In this document: one piece after another, positions 37,198 to 45,043 of the stretch | How positions within the stretch are numbered: the first letter of the stretch is position 1 | Layout of the letters: the number at the start of each line of letters is the position of its first letter | Source of the DNA: an uncultured Rhizobium sp. | Lineage (GTDB): Bacteria > Pseudomonadota > Alphaproteobacteria > Rhizobiales > Rhizobiaceae | DNA: 64,000 nt | Direction: 5' to 3' | NCBI GenBank assembly: GCA_945952045.1 | Contig: CAMFHE010000019.1 | Coordinates: 36,210-100,209, forward strand | The notes under the pieces: generated by a model | Database searches by the model: none | The model's input: the letters and a program-made list of their open reading frames with translations, nothing else | What the model was told of the DNA's origin: nothing | Made by a program: the position numbers and the translations under genes

Positions 37198-37272
37198 TGC
37201 CCCTTACTGGACTAGATAAAAACTAAGGGCATACCGGACTTTAAATACCGGCAAACGGCATCAGCTTCATGC
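37198..37272 (-). promoter_or_regulatory. Flagellin leader element of the third gene
   Basis: GCATGA (37272-37267), 14 bp, GCCGGT (37252-37247), then AGTCCGGTATGCCCTTA. TGCCCTTA (37231-37224) can pair with TAAGGGGCA (37206-37198) over 8 positions with one bulged G, covering the Shine-Dalgarno. Loop 17 nt. Confidence 0.6.
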
Positions 37273-37448
37273 ACACCAACCACCGCAATACTCTTTGGGT
37301 CAGCCCGCCGTTTCGATGTCTACATCTAACTCTATTAAGGTTAACGAAGCATAAAAATGTGATTTTTTTCAAATAAAATCGCGTTAACCAAATTTATACT
37401 TATTAGAATGCGCCTCATTTACCATGTTTTACCATCTGAAAATAAATA

Positions 37449-37476
37449 TGCCTCGCCGATTCACATCGGCGAGGCA
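37449..37476 (-). terminator. Terminator of the second flagellin gene
   Basis: 12-bp perfect stem (37449-37460 with 37465-37476) around a TCAC loop, 32 bp beyond the stop, followed on the - strand by ATTTATTTT. Confidence 0.8.
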
Positions 37477-37508
37477 TGTCGTTCATGCGTATATTGATGC
37501 CGTTGGCC

Positions 37509-38474
37509 TTACTGGCGGAACAGCGTCAGGATGTTTTCGGAATTGGTGTTGGCGATCGAGAGCGACTGGATACCGAGCTGCTGCTGGGTCTGCAGCGCTT
37601 TCAAACGCGTCGATTCCTCGTTCATGTCAGCATCCACCAGGCGACCGACACCCTTGTCGATCGTGCCCATCAGATCGGCCACGAACTCGCCCTGCATGTC
37701 GAGGCGCGTCTTGGTTGCACCAAGTGTCGAAGCGCCATCGGTCAGATCCTTCAGCATCATGTCGACAGCCTTGATCATGCCGTCGAGCGAGTCGGAGGTC
37801 GTGGCCGATGTCAGGGCGATGACGGTTGCGGGCGCCGTGCCGGTACCGGTGTAGATCAGCGACCAGGTCGCGCTGGTCGTCGTGGTGCCGCTCGGCTGAT
37901 CCGGAACCGTGTAGTCCTTGGTCAGCAAACCGCGAGACGCGGTATTGGTATCCACCAGCACCGACTTCGACGTATCGAAGCTCAGCGTTTGAACCGAGAC
38001 GGAACCGCTGGCGCTGCGGATAAAGGAACCGACCATCTTCTTGACGCCAAGCGCTGCGGCCTGATCGTTGTAAAGCCAGTTTTCGCCGGAGAAGGAAGCC
38101 GATTGGGAAATCGACAGCAACTGCGCCTTGAGCTGCGTCAGTTCCGTATCGATTTTGGTCTTGTCGACACCCGGTTCGCGTGCGGCGACGAGCTTCGCCT
38201 TGATTTCAGACACAACGTTGACGGTTGATTCAAGCGCGGTGTAGGCGGTATCGGTCTTGGCGGCACCGAGGCCAATGGCATCCTGAACGGCGGAAAGCGC
38301 CTTGTTATCGGAACGCATGGTGGTCGCGATCGACCAGTAGGCGGCGTTGTCAGAAGCGGTCTGGACCCGAAGACCCGAAGAAACGCGCGCCTGCGTCGAT
38401 TCCATGTTGCTGTTGATCGAACGCAGGGTGTTCAGCGCAGCCATTGCGGCGGTGTTGGTGAGAATGCTCGACAT
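37509..38474 (-). CDS. flaB: Flagellin, second of the array
   Basis: 321 aa from ATG 38474 (MSSILTNTAAMAALNTLRSINSN); AAAGGGGCA precedes it. Conserved D0/D1 ends (VSSGLRVQTASDNAAYWSIATTMRSDN and STRLKALQTQQQLGIQSLSIANTNSENILTLFRQ), variable middle. It sits between the two near-identical flagellins but is of the other subtype, resembling the fourth gene. It shares the leader architecture of the other three. Confidence 0.93.
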   Translation of the reverse strand: MSSILTNTAAMAALNTLRSINSNMESTQARVSSGLRVQTASDNAAYWSIATTMRSDNKALSAVQDAIGLGAAKTDTAYTALESTVNVVSEIKAKLVAAREPGVDKTKIDTELTQLKAQLLSISQSASFSGENWLYNDQAAALGVKKMVGSFIRSASGSVSVQTLSFDTSKSVLVDTNTASRGLLTKDYTVPDQPSGTTTTSATWSLIYTGTGTAPATVIALTSATTSDSLDGMIKAVDMMLKDLTDGASTLGATKTRLDMQGEFVADLMGTIDKGVGRLVDADMNEESTRLKALQTQQQLGIQSLSIANTNSENILTLFRQ

Positions 38475-38480
38475 AAAATC

Positions 38481-38552
38481 TGCCCCTTTTTTGGATCGGT
38501 AAGGTGAGGGACATTCCGGACTTGTTACCGGCAACGGTGAGCGACATCATGC
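38481..38552 (-). promoter_or_regulatory. Flagellin leader element of the second gene
   Basis: GCATGA (38552-38547), 14 bp, GCCGGT (38532-38527), then AGTCCGGAATGTCCCT. TGTCCCT (38513-38507) pairs with AGGGGCA (38487-38481) over 7 positions with one U.G, covering the Shine-Dalgarno. Loop 19 nt. Confidence 0.6.
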
Positions 38553-38676
38553 CAATTAATTCGCTTTGTTTATTGATTAATTCACCGTTCGTATGGTGCT
38601 AGATGACATGATTATGGTTAACAAAACGCTAAGTGAAAAAACGACTTCACGCGAAAATCAAAATCGGCCCAAAACG

Positions 38677-38704
38677 CAAAAAACCGCACCCGGAGGTGCG
38701 GTTT
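38677..38704 (-). terminator. Terminator of the first flagellin gene
   Basis: AAAACCGCACC (38679-38689) pairs with GGTGCGGTTTT (38694-38704) around a 4-nt loop; on the - strand it ends with six T (38682-38677). It lies about 45 bp past the stop. Confidence 0.9.
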
Positions 38705-38750
38705 TCGCAAGATCGTTCGCCGCGGACGAACCGCGAGGCGTTTCGAAGTC

Positions 38751-39719
38751 TTAACGGAACAGCGACAGGATGTTGTCGGCGTTCGAGTTGGCGATCGACA
38801 GAGCCTGAATACCGAGCTGCTGCTGGGTCTGCAGGGCCTTGAGGCGGGTCGACTCTTCGTTCATGTCGGCATCCACCAGACGACCAACACCCTTGGTGAT
38901 GGTGTCGCTGAGGTCCTTGATGAAGTCGTTCTGCAGCGTCAGACGGCTGTTGGTCGCACCCAGGGTAGCGGCCGAGTCCGTCATCGTCTTCAGCATCGAG
39001 TCAACGGCGGAGACCATGCCGTCGAGGTTGTCGTTCGTCGTCGCGGAAGTCAGAAGGATTTCCGAACCCGTGCCTGCCGTACCTGCAGACTTGACGAGGT
39101 AGTAGGTAGCCGAAACCTGGGCGCCCGTACCGTTCGGCTGCATGATCTGGGTGCCCTGGGTCAGCAGACCGTTGGCGCCAGTCTTGTCGTCGATCAGAAC
39201 CGACTTCGAGGTGTCGTAGCTGATCGTCTTGATCGAAACCGTGCCGTCAGAGGCGCGAACGAAGGAGCCAACCATCTGCTTGGTACCAGCGGCCTGAGTT
39301 GCAGCCGAACCCGAGTAGAGCCAGTTTTCACCGTTGAAGGACGAGGACTGCGAGATCGAACCGAGCTGGTTCTTCAGTTCGGTCAGTTCCTTGTTGATCT
39401 TGTCCTTGTCAACGCCCGGTTCGCGAGCGGCAACGAGCTTGGTCTTGATCGCGGAGACGACGTCGATGGCAGAGTTCAGGCCGGTGTAAGCCGTGTCGGT
39501 CTTGGCAGCAGCCATGCCGATGGCGTCCTGAACGGCGCCGAGCGCCTTGTTGTCCGAACGCATGGTCGTTGCGATCGACCAGTAGGCGGCATTGTCGGCT
39601 GCAGAGTTGACCTTCAGGCCAGACGAAATCGTCGCCTGGGTCTTCTGCATGCTGTTGTTGATGCCACGCAGCGTGTCGAGAGCGGCAATAGCGGAATTGT
39701 TAGTGATAATGCTGGTCAT
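38751..39719 (-). CDS. flaA: Flagellin, first of the array
   Basis: 322 aa from ATG 39719 (MTSIITNNSAIAALDTLRGINN) with AAAGGGA upstream. Standard D0/D1 helices and ending NILSLFR. It lies next to fliP, the position of flaA (the principal filament subunit) in S. meliloti. 811 bp of the gene is identical to the third flagellin gene. It is transcribed alone from a promoter in 39720-39925 and ends at a strong terminator. Confidence 0.94.
   Translation of the reverse strand: MTSIITNNSAIAALDTLRGINNSMQKTQATISSGLKVNSAADNAAYWSIATTMRSDNKALGAVQDAIGMAAAKTDTAYTGLNSAIDVVSAIKTKLVAAREPGVDKDKINKELTELKNQLGSISQSSSFNGENWLYSGSAATQAAGTKQMVGSFVRASDGTVSIKTISYDTSKSVLIDDKTGANGLLTQGTQIMQPNGTGAQVSATYYLVKSAGTAGTGSEILLTSATTNDNLDGMVSAVDSMLKTMTDSAATLGATNSRLTLQNDFIKDLSDTITKGVGRLVDADMNEESTRLKALQTQQQLGIQALSIANSNADNILSLFR
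38788..39598 (-). repeat. 811-bp identical tract, copy 2 (within the first flagellin gene)
   Basis: Partner of 36260-37070, same orientation, no mismatch found. Recombination between the copies would delete about 2.5 kb including the second flagellin gene. Confidence 0.95.
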
Positions 39720-39724
39720 GGGAT

Positions 39725-39805
39725 TGTCCCTTTGAATACGCAAAAACAAAGATGAGGGACATACCGGACTGAATACTTACCGGTGATGACGGCTCGGCTT
39801 CATGC
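39725..39805 (-). promoter_or_regulatory. Flagellin leader element of the first gene
   Basis: GCATGA (39805-39800), 15 bp, ACCGGT (39784-39779), then AGTCCGGTATGTCCCT. TGTCCCT (39761-39755) pairs perfectly over 7 bp with AGGGACA (39731-39725), the Shine-Dalgarno. Loop 23 nt. Confidence 0.6.
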
Positions 39806-39925
39806 CACTCGGTTTCGTCTTTTAGGTGAAACCAAACCCGTCATGTGAGGATCAAACTAGCCCCCACACCTTGCAAATCAGTTAACTTCGCAACCTCGCA
39901 AAAATCGCCCGGATTTATAGTTAAC

Positions 39926-39959
39926 AAAACCTATACGCCGGGAAACCAGCGCATAGGTT
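39926..39959 (-). terminator. Terminator of the flgB-fliP operon
   Basis: AACCTATGCGC and GCGTATAGGTT (39959-39949 and 39938-39928, one G.T) form an 11-bp stem followed by TTTTGTT on the - strand, 23 bp beyond the fliP stop. Confidence 0.75.
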
Positions 39960-39981
39960 CAGACCAAGCTTTTGAAAAAAA

Positions 39982-40719
39982 TCAGGAAAAAGAACGGACC
40001 AGACTACCGACAAGAAGATTCCAGCCGTCGATCAGAACGAAGAACAGGATCTTGAACGGCAAGGAGATAGAGGTCGGCGGCAGCATCATCATGCCCATCG
40101 CCATGGTGATCGTCGCCACGATCAGGTCGATGACGAGGAACGGCAGAATGATCAGAAAGCCGATTTCGAAACCGCGCCGGATCTCGGAAATCATGAAGGC
40201 CGGAACGAGAACGCGGTAGTCCACCTTCTCGTTCGTCACCACGCTCTGGCCGCGCTCGCGGGCGATGTCCATGAACAGCGCCATGTCCTTTTCGCGGGTG
40301 TTGGCGGTCATGAAGGCGCGGAAGGGTTCGGCGATGCGCTCCACCGCCTGCGCCTCGGTCAGCTGGTTCTGCAGCAACGGCTGAATGCCCTCCTGCCAGG
40401 AGCGATCGAGCGTGGGCGCCATGACGTAGAAAGTCATAAACAGCGACAGGCTGAGCATGATCATGTTCGACGGCGTCGTCGCCAGGCCCATGCCGGACCG
40501 CAGGATCGAGAAGGCGATGACGAAACGCGGAAAACTCGTGACCATCACCAGGATGCCCGGTGCGATCGACAGCACCGTCAGCAAGCCGAAGGTGCGGATG
40601 ATCCATGCCGCCGCCGAGCCATCGACCGGGATATTCAGCAGGTCGGTCGGCAATTGCTGGGCAAGCGCGATGCCCGGCAATGCCATCATGGCGCCGAAGA
40701 GGGATAGAAATCGAATCAT
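39982..40719 (-). CDS. fliP: Flagellar export gate protein FliP
   Basis: 245 aa, usual length. N-terminal signal-like segment (FGAMMALPGIALA), then PGILVMVTSFPRFVIAFSILRSGMG and the C-terminal LVPAFMISEIRRGFEIGFLIILPFLVIDLIVATITMAMGMMMLPPTSISLPFKILFFVLIDGW, both FliP signatures. Pore-forming subunit of the export gate. No FliO gene, which normally helps FliP assembly, is seen beside it. It overlaps fliL by 4 bp and ends the operon. Confidence 0.97.
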   Translation of the reverse strand: MIRFLSLFGAMMALPGIALAQQLPTDLLNIPVDGSAAAWIIRTFGLLTVLSIAPGILVMVTSFPRFVIAFSILRSGMGLATTPSNMIMLSLSLFMTFYVMAPTLDRSWQEGIQPLLQNQLTEAQAVERIAEPFRAFMTANTREKDMALFMDIARERGQSVVTNEKVDYRVLVPAFMISEIRRGFEIGFLIILPFLVIDLIVATITMAMGMMMLPPTSISLPFKILFFVLIDGWNLLVGSLVRSFS

Positions 40720-41246
40720 TCGATCACAAAGGTCCTGAACATGACCTTGGTTACCCGTCCCTGGGAGCGCAGGTCAACACGCTCCTGAATGTCATCCCGA
40801 AGATACTGGAAGCCGCGCGGCCCCTCGATCTGCTGCAGCGACACGGTGCGCAGATAGGAGAGGATGTCCTGATGCACGTCTTCCGACACTTTTACATCCG
40901 GCTTGTCCTTGAACATCAAGGCGACTTCGAGGCGGATCCAGTTTTCGGAAGGGTAGGACAGATTGGTGGTGATCGGTTCGAGCTGCACCACGCCGTTTTC
41001 AGCGGTGGAAATATGCGGCAGCCCCTCGCCTTCCTTCTTCGCGCCGGCCTTGGCTTCAGCGGCAGCCTTGGCCTGTTCGGCCGCCTTTTCCGCCGCTATG
41101 GTCGGCTGCAATTTATTGGCGAGCATGCCGCCGAGAAACCAGCCGCCGCCGGCGCCGAGCGCCGTCACCACGACGATCGCCAGGATCGCAGGCATTGCGC
41201 CGCCCTTCTTCTTGGGGGCTTCGTCCTTTTTTTCCGCGTCCGCCAT
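40716..41246 (-). CDS. fliL: Flagellar basal body-associated protein FliL
   Basis: 176 aa. Lys-rich cytoplasmic N-terminus (MADAEKKDEAPKKKGG), one membrane segment (about 19-43), an Ala/Lys-rich linker, and a periplasmic stomatin-like domain ending VMFRTFVIE. FliL surrounds the stator and supports torque. ATGA overlap with fliP. Confidence 0.93.
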   Translation of the reverse strand: MADAEKKDEAPKKKGGAMPAILAIVVVTALGAGGGWFLGGMLANKLQPTIAAEKAAEQAKAAAEAKAGAKKEGEGLPHISTAENGVVQLEPITTNLSYPSENWIRLEVALMFKDKPDVKVSEDVHQDILSYLRTVSLQQIEGPRGFQYLRDDIQERVDLRSQGRVTKVMFRTFVIE

Positions 41247-41321
41247 GGATCACCTGCTGTCGGGTCGTCTTGAGGGGCGCGCGCCCGAGACCGGACGCGC
41301 CGTCTTTACATGCCGTTCGGC

Positions 41322-42032
41322 TCAGATCGGCGAGAACAGATCGACGGCCTGCTGGCCGACGGGCGGCTGCTGAACTTCGGTCAGACGACCGCGACCGCCA
41401 TAGGAGATGCGCGCTTCGGCGATCTTGTCGTAGGAGATGACGTTCTTGGCGTCGACATCCTGCGGCCGAACGATACCGGCCACGTTGAGGATGCGGATCT
41501 CGTGGTTGACGCGCACTTCCTGCGAGCCGCTGATCACCAGATTGCCGTTTTCGAGCACGCCGGTGACGACGGCCGCGACCAACAGGGTCAGCTTTTCGGA
41601 GCGCTTCGTCGTACCCTTGCCCTGGGTATCGGTATCGGAATTATAGCCGATCTTGGAATCGGTCTGCGGCGCCCAACCGAAGATCTGCGCTCCGACCTTC
41701 CAGCCGATATTGCTCTTGTTCTGGCGGTTGCGCTGAGTTTCGTTGTCGAAGTCGGCCTTGTCATTGATCTGGATGTTGACCGTCATGATGTCGCCGACAT
41801 TGATGGCGCGCGCATCCTTGAACAGGGCGGACTGCGAATCGTGCCAGAGCGAATAGCCGCTGGACATGGCTGCCGGCTGTTTGGGATACATGGCCATCTG
41901 CGATGTCTGGCCGTATTGCAGGCCGCTGCCGATCGGGCTCATCGACGGCGCATTGCCGATTTCCTTCACCGTCTGGCTCTGGCAACCGGCAAGAAGGCTT
42001 GCTGCCAGCAGGGCGGGAATACGCTTGTTCAT
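41322..42032 (-). CDS. flgH: L-ring lipoprotein FlgH
   Basis: 236 aa. Lipobox LLAGC (Cys17) for signal peptidase II. The mature protein shows FlgH motifs: SLWHDSQSALFKDARAINVGDIMTVNIQINDKADFDNET and VVTGVLENGNLVISGSQEVRVNHEIRILNVAGIVRPQDV. Outer-membrane L ring. It overlaps motE by 4 bp (42029-42032), and fliL follows after 75 bp. Confidence 0.96.
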   Translation of the reverse strand: MNKRIPALLAASLLAGCQSQTVKEIGNAPSMSPIGSGLQYGQTSQMAMYPKQPAAMSSGYSLWHDSQSALFKDARAINVGDIMTVNIQINDKADFDNETQRNRQNKSNIGWKVGAQIFGWAPQTDSKIGYNSDTDTQGKGTTKRSEKLTLLVAAVVTGVLENGNLVISGSQEVRVNHEIRILNVAGIVRPQDVDAKNVISYDKIAEARISYGGRGRLTEVQQPPVGQQAVDLFSPI

Positions 42033-42568
42033 GACGGGTCCTTCGAAGTATTCGGGTTTGCCGCCTGCGACATGATCGAGGCGACAAGGGCGGCTTTCTT
42101 CGGCTCCATCTCGGCCAGGATCAGGCCCGACTGACGCGCCGGCAGCCGCATGACGATGGCGGCGGCAAGGAGAGGATTCATTTCCGCAAGCTGGGGAGCG
42201 GCGGAATCGGCCTTCATCGTTTTGAAGACGTCAACCAATCCGGCTTCGGCCTGTTTCATGAAATCGTTGCGGCGTTTCAGCCAGTCTTCGTATTCCGCGC
42301 GGCGCTTGTCGAGTTCGGCCATGCGGGCGTCGACATCGGCCTGGAGCTTTTCCAGATCCTGCTTCTGCAGCAGATATCGCTGGTCGCGGGCCGCATCAGC
42401 GATGTTGGAGCAATATTGCTTGATCTCGTCTTGCGAGCTCATGTCTGTCAGAGGCTTGATCTGCTCCTGCGCGAAGGCGCCGGGAATGGCGGCGCCGGCC
42501 AGCAGCGAAGCGGTCAGCAGCAGCTTGAACCGCAACGTGGTCTTCTTCATGGAAATGTCAGCCGTCAT
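42029..42568 (-). CDS. motE: MotC chaperone MotE
   Basis: 179 aa. Signal peptide (LRFKLLLTASLLAGAAIPGAFA), then a coiled-coil-prone stretch (DQRYLLQKQDLEKLQADVDARMAELDKRRAEYEDWLKRRNDF) and a C-terminal MgtE_N-like part (MNPLLAAAIVMRLPARQSGLILAEMEPKKAALVASIM). In S. meliloti MotE is a periplasmic chaperone that folds and protects MotC. Coupled by ATGA to flgI before it and flgH after it. Confidence 0.9.
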   Translation of the reverse strand: MTADISMKKTTLRFKLLLTASLLAGAAIPGAFAQEQIKPLTDMSSQDEIKQYCSNIADAARDQRYLLQKQDLEKLQADVDARMAELDKRRAEYEDWLKRRNDFMKQAEAGLVDVFKTMKADSAAPQLAEMNPLLAAAIVMRLPARQSGLILAEMEPKKAALVASIMSQAANPNTSKDPS

Positions 42569-43683
42569 TGGACCACAAGCTCCGCCTGCAACGCGCCGGC
42601 CTGTTTGATGCCCTGGAGAATGGAGATGATGCCGTCCGGCTTGACGCCGATGCTGTTCAGCCCGTTGACCAATGTGCGAAGGTCCGGACCGTTGAGCACC
42701 GCGACCTTGTCGCCGGTCTTCTGGGTGACGATGTCGGTCTGCGGCTGCACAGCGGTTTCGCCACGCGAAAAGGGCATGGGCTGGATGACTTGCGGCGACT
42801 CGGTGACCTGGACGGTCAGCGTGCCGTAGCTGACGGCAACCTTGGAGACACGCACGTCGGCGCCGATGACGATGGTGCCGGTGCGCTCATTGACGACCAC
42901 CTTGGCCGGCGTATCGGTCTCGACGATCAGGTTTTCGATATCGGCCATCAGGCGGGTGAGATCGGCGGTCGCCGGCTTCATCACTGCAACCGCCTGCGAA
43001 TCGCGGGCCTCGGCGATGGCATTGCCGAAGGTGCGCCGGCCATAGGCATTGACGGCATCGGCGATGGTGACGGCGGTGGTGAAATCCGGATTGCGCAACT
43101 GCAGCACCAGATTGACCGAATCCTTGAATTTCGAGGGCAGTTCGCGTTCGATGATTGCGCCGTTCGGAACACGGCCGGCAGTGGTCACGCCTTCGGTGAC
43201 GCTGGCCGCCTGGCCTTGGGCCGAAAAGCCGGAAACGATGACCGACCCTTGAGCCACGGCATAGATCTGGCCGTCGGCGCCCGACAGCGAGGTCATGACC
43301 AGCGTGCCGCCGCGCAGCGATGTGGCGTCGCCGAGCGAGCTGACGGTGATGTCGATGCGGCTGCCGGGGCTGGCGAAAGGCGGCAATGTGGCCGTGACCA
43401 TGACGGCGGCGGTATTCTTGGCGCTGGACTGACCGCCCTGCGTCGAGATGCCGAGATTCTGCAGCATGGCGCGCATGGACTGTTCGGTGAACGGCGAGGA
43501 ACGCAGACTGTCGCCGGTGCCCTGCAGGCCGACGATCAGGCCGTAGCCGATCAGCTGGTTGTCGCGGCCGGCCTGCAATGCGGCGATGTCCTTGATGCGC
43601 GAGGAGACCGCGCCGGCGGGCGCCGCACACAACAGGCCCGCCGCAACCGAAAGGATCGTCAAAAGGAAACCGAATTTCTTCAT
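42565..43683 (-). CDS. flgI: P-ring protein FlgI
   Basis: 372 aa with a Sec signal peptide (LLTILSVAAGLLCAAPAGA). The motifs SRIKDIAALQAGRDNQLIGYGLIVGLQGTGDS and TVRSLGDATSLRGGTL-like (here TVSSLGDATSLRGGTLVMT) are the FlgI core. Periplasmic P ring around the rod, assembled with help from FlgA, whose gene precedes it with a 4-bp overlap. Confidence 0.97.
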   Translation of the reverse strand: MKKFGFLLTILSVAAGLLCAAPAGAVSSRIKDIAALQAGRDNQLIGYGLIVGLQGTGDSLRSSPFTEQSMRAMLQNLGISTQGGQSSAKNTAAVMVTATLPPFASPGSRIDITVSSLGDATSLRGGTLVMTSLSGADGQIYAVAQGSVIVSGFSAQGQAASVTEGVTTAGRVPNGAIIERELPSKFKDSVNLVLQLRNPDFTTAVTIADAVNAYGRRTFGNAIAEARDSQAVAVMKPATADLTRLMADIENLIVETDTPAKVVVNERTGTIVIGADVRVSKVAVSYGTLTVQVTESPQVIQPMPFSRGETAVQPQTDIVTQKTGDKVAVLNGPDLRTLVNGLNSIGVKPDGIISILQGIKQAGALQAELVVQ

Positions 43684-44156
43684 TTGGCCACCACGTGGAT
43701 TGTGCCGTCCTGCATCACGGTGCCGTTGACGATCACGCCGGAATCGAGGTTGCGCACGCGAATGACATCGCCGACGGCGGCATCCACAAGCGGACTGCCG
43801 GCCGCCGAGATGACGAGCGTACCGAGCTGGAAGGTGAGGCGCACATTCGCCCCGCGGGTCACCGCATAGGGTTCGCGCAGCGAGGAAAGCTGGATCGTGC
43901 GGCCCGGCAGGAGCGTGCGCTTGGAAACCATGCCCTGCACCTCGGATACGCTTGTCGCATAACCGCCGGCCAGATTGGGATTGGTGACCTCGACTTCCTG
44001 CACGCGGCTGGCAACGATTTCCTCGCCGGGATAGATGATCGACGTCGGCACGACGGCGAAGCCCATCTCGGCGGAGGCCGGGCCGACAACGGCGAGAAAC
44101 GCCGTCACCAGACCGAACACGGCCGCCTTGATCGAATTCTCGCGGCGAAACATCAT
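43680..44156 (-). CDS. flgA: P-ring assembly chaperone FlgA
   Basis: 158 aa, signal peptide (AAVFGLVTAFLAVVGPASA) and SAF domain (VVPTSIIYPGEEIVASRVQEVEV, then RTLLPGRTIQLSSLREPYAVTRGANVRL). Shorter than enteric FlgA (about 219 aa) as usual in alphaproteobacteria. It binds FlgI in the periplasm. ATGA overlap with flgI. Confidence 0.93.
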   Translation of the reverse strand: MMFRRENSIKAAVFGLVTAFLAVVGPASAEMGFAVVPTSIIYPGEEIVASRVQEVEVTNPNLAGGYATSVSEVQGMVSKRTLLPGRTIQLSSLREPYAVTRGANVRLTFQLGTLVISAAGSPLVDAAVGDVIRVRNLDSGVIVNGTVMQDGTIHVVAK

Positions 44157-44175
44157 GTCTGCCTCACCTTTCGGT

Positions 44176-44964
44176 TTACTTCAGGTTCTTACTGACGATC
44201 GACGCCATTTCGTCGGCGGTGTTGATCACCTTGGAGTTCATTTCATAGGCGCGCTGCGCCGAGATCAGCTCGGTGATTTCCTTGACCGGATCGACGTTGG
44301 AGCTTTCCAGGTAGTTCTGCTTGAGGTAGCCGAAGCCCGGATCGTCCGGCGTGGCGACGATCGGGTCACCGGAAGCCGCCGTCTGCTGGAAGAGGTTGTC
44401 GCCGAGCGGCTGCAGGCCGGCTTCGTTGGCGAAGTTGGCGATGGTCAGCTGGCCGATGGTCTGGAAATTCGAAGAATTGCCGATACGGACGTTGACCTGG
44501 CCGGAGCGGTTGATCTGGACTTCGCTGGCGTCGGTCGGGATGGTGATGTTGGGCGCCACCTGGTTGCCGTCGATGGTGACGAGCTGGCCTTGTCCGTTGG
44601 TGTTGAACGAGCCGGCGCGGGTATAGAGCGTGCTGCCGTCGGTGGCCTGGATCTGGAACCAGCCGCGGCCGACGATGGCGACATCGAGCGGATTTTCGGT
44701 CTGGGTCAGGTTGCCCTGCAAGTGAATATTGCGCACCGCCGCCGTCTGCACGCCGAGACCGATGTTCGCGCCTTCCGGAACGATCGACTGGTTGGCGCGG
44801 TTCGGCACGCCCTGGACGCGCTCAGCCTGGTACAACAGATCGGAAAACTCGGCGCGGGCGCGCTTGTAACCGGTCGTGTTGATGTTGGCGATGTTGTTGG
44901 CGATCACTTCGAGATTGGTCTGCTGGGCATCCATACCCGTCGCAGCGATAGCAAGAGCTCTCAT
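44176..44964 (-). CDS. flgG: Distal rod protein FlgG
   Basis: 262 aa, exactly the family length. N-terminal [46 protein letters not shown] and C-terminal [37 protein letters not shown] are diagnostic. Exported by the flagellar system. It lies between fliE and flgA in the flgB operon. Confidence 0.97.
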   Translation of the reverse strand: MRALAIAATGMDAQQTNLEVIANNIANINTTGYKRARAEFSDLLYQAERVQGVPNRANQSIVPEGANIGLGVQTAAVRNIHLQGNLTQTENPLDVAIVGRGWFQIQATDGSTLYTRAGSFNTNGQGQLVTIDGNQVAPNITIPTDASEVQINRSGQVNVRIGNSSNFQTIGQLTIANFANEAGLQPLGDNLFQQTAASGDPIVATPDDPGFGYLKQNYLESSNVDPVKEITELISAQRAYEMNSKVINTADEMASIVSKNLK

Positions 44965-44989
44965 AGCCTGTTGTCCTTTAACCTCTGCA

Positions 44990-45033
44990 GCATTTCAAAA
45001 CGGAAACCGCTTCACGCTTTTTCTTGGAAACGC
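44990..45033. repeat. Degenerate intergenic repeat between fliE and flgG
   Basis: GCATTTC...GGAAACCGCTTC...TTGGAAACGC resembles the units at 19519-19623 with the AAACCGCT core and GCATTTC/GGAAACGC arms. Confidence 0.5.
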
Positions 45034-45043
45034 CCAGGTCTCG

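Larger units (their letters stand above)
37192..37508. other. Gap between third and second flagellin genes
   Basis: 317 bp without a gene. Its left part holds the leader and promoter of the third flagellin (37198-37272). Positions 37320-37440 are AT-rich. The right part holds the terminator of the second flagellin (37449-37476). Confidence 0.7.

Noticed and set aside
36260..39598. Insertion sequence or other mobile element as explanation of the 811-bp repeat
   Set aside because: The repeat lies wholly inside flagellin reading frames and has no terminal inverted repeats, target duplication or transposase.
35998..39805. True sigma-28 promoters upstream of the flagellin genes
   Set aside because: The GCCGGTAA resemblance to the -10 is suggestive, but no TAAA -35 lies at the right spacing, and FliA is not expected in Rhizobiaceae. 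Kept only as a shared box of unknown reader.
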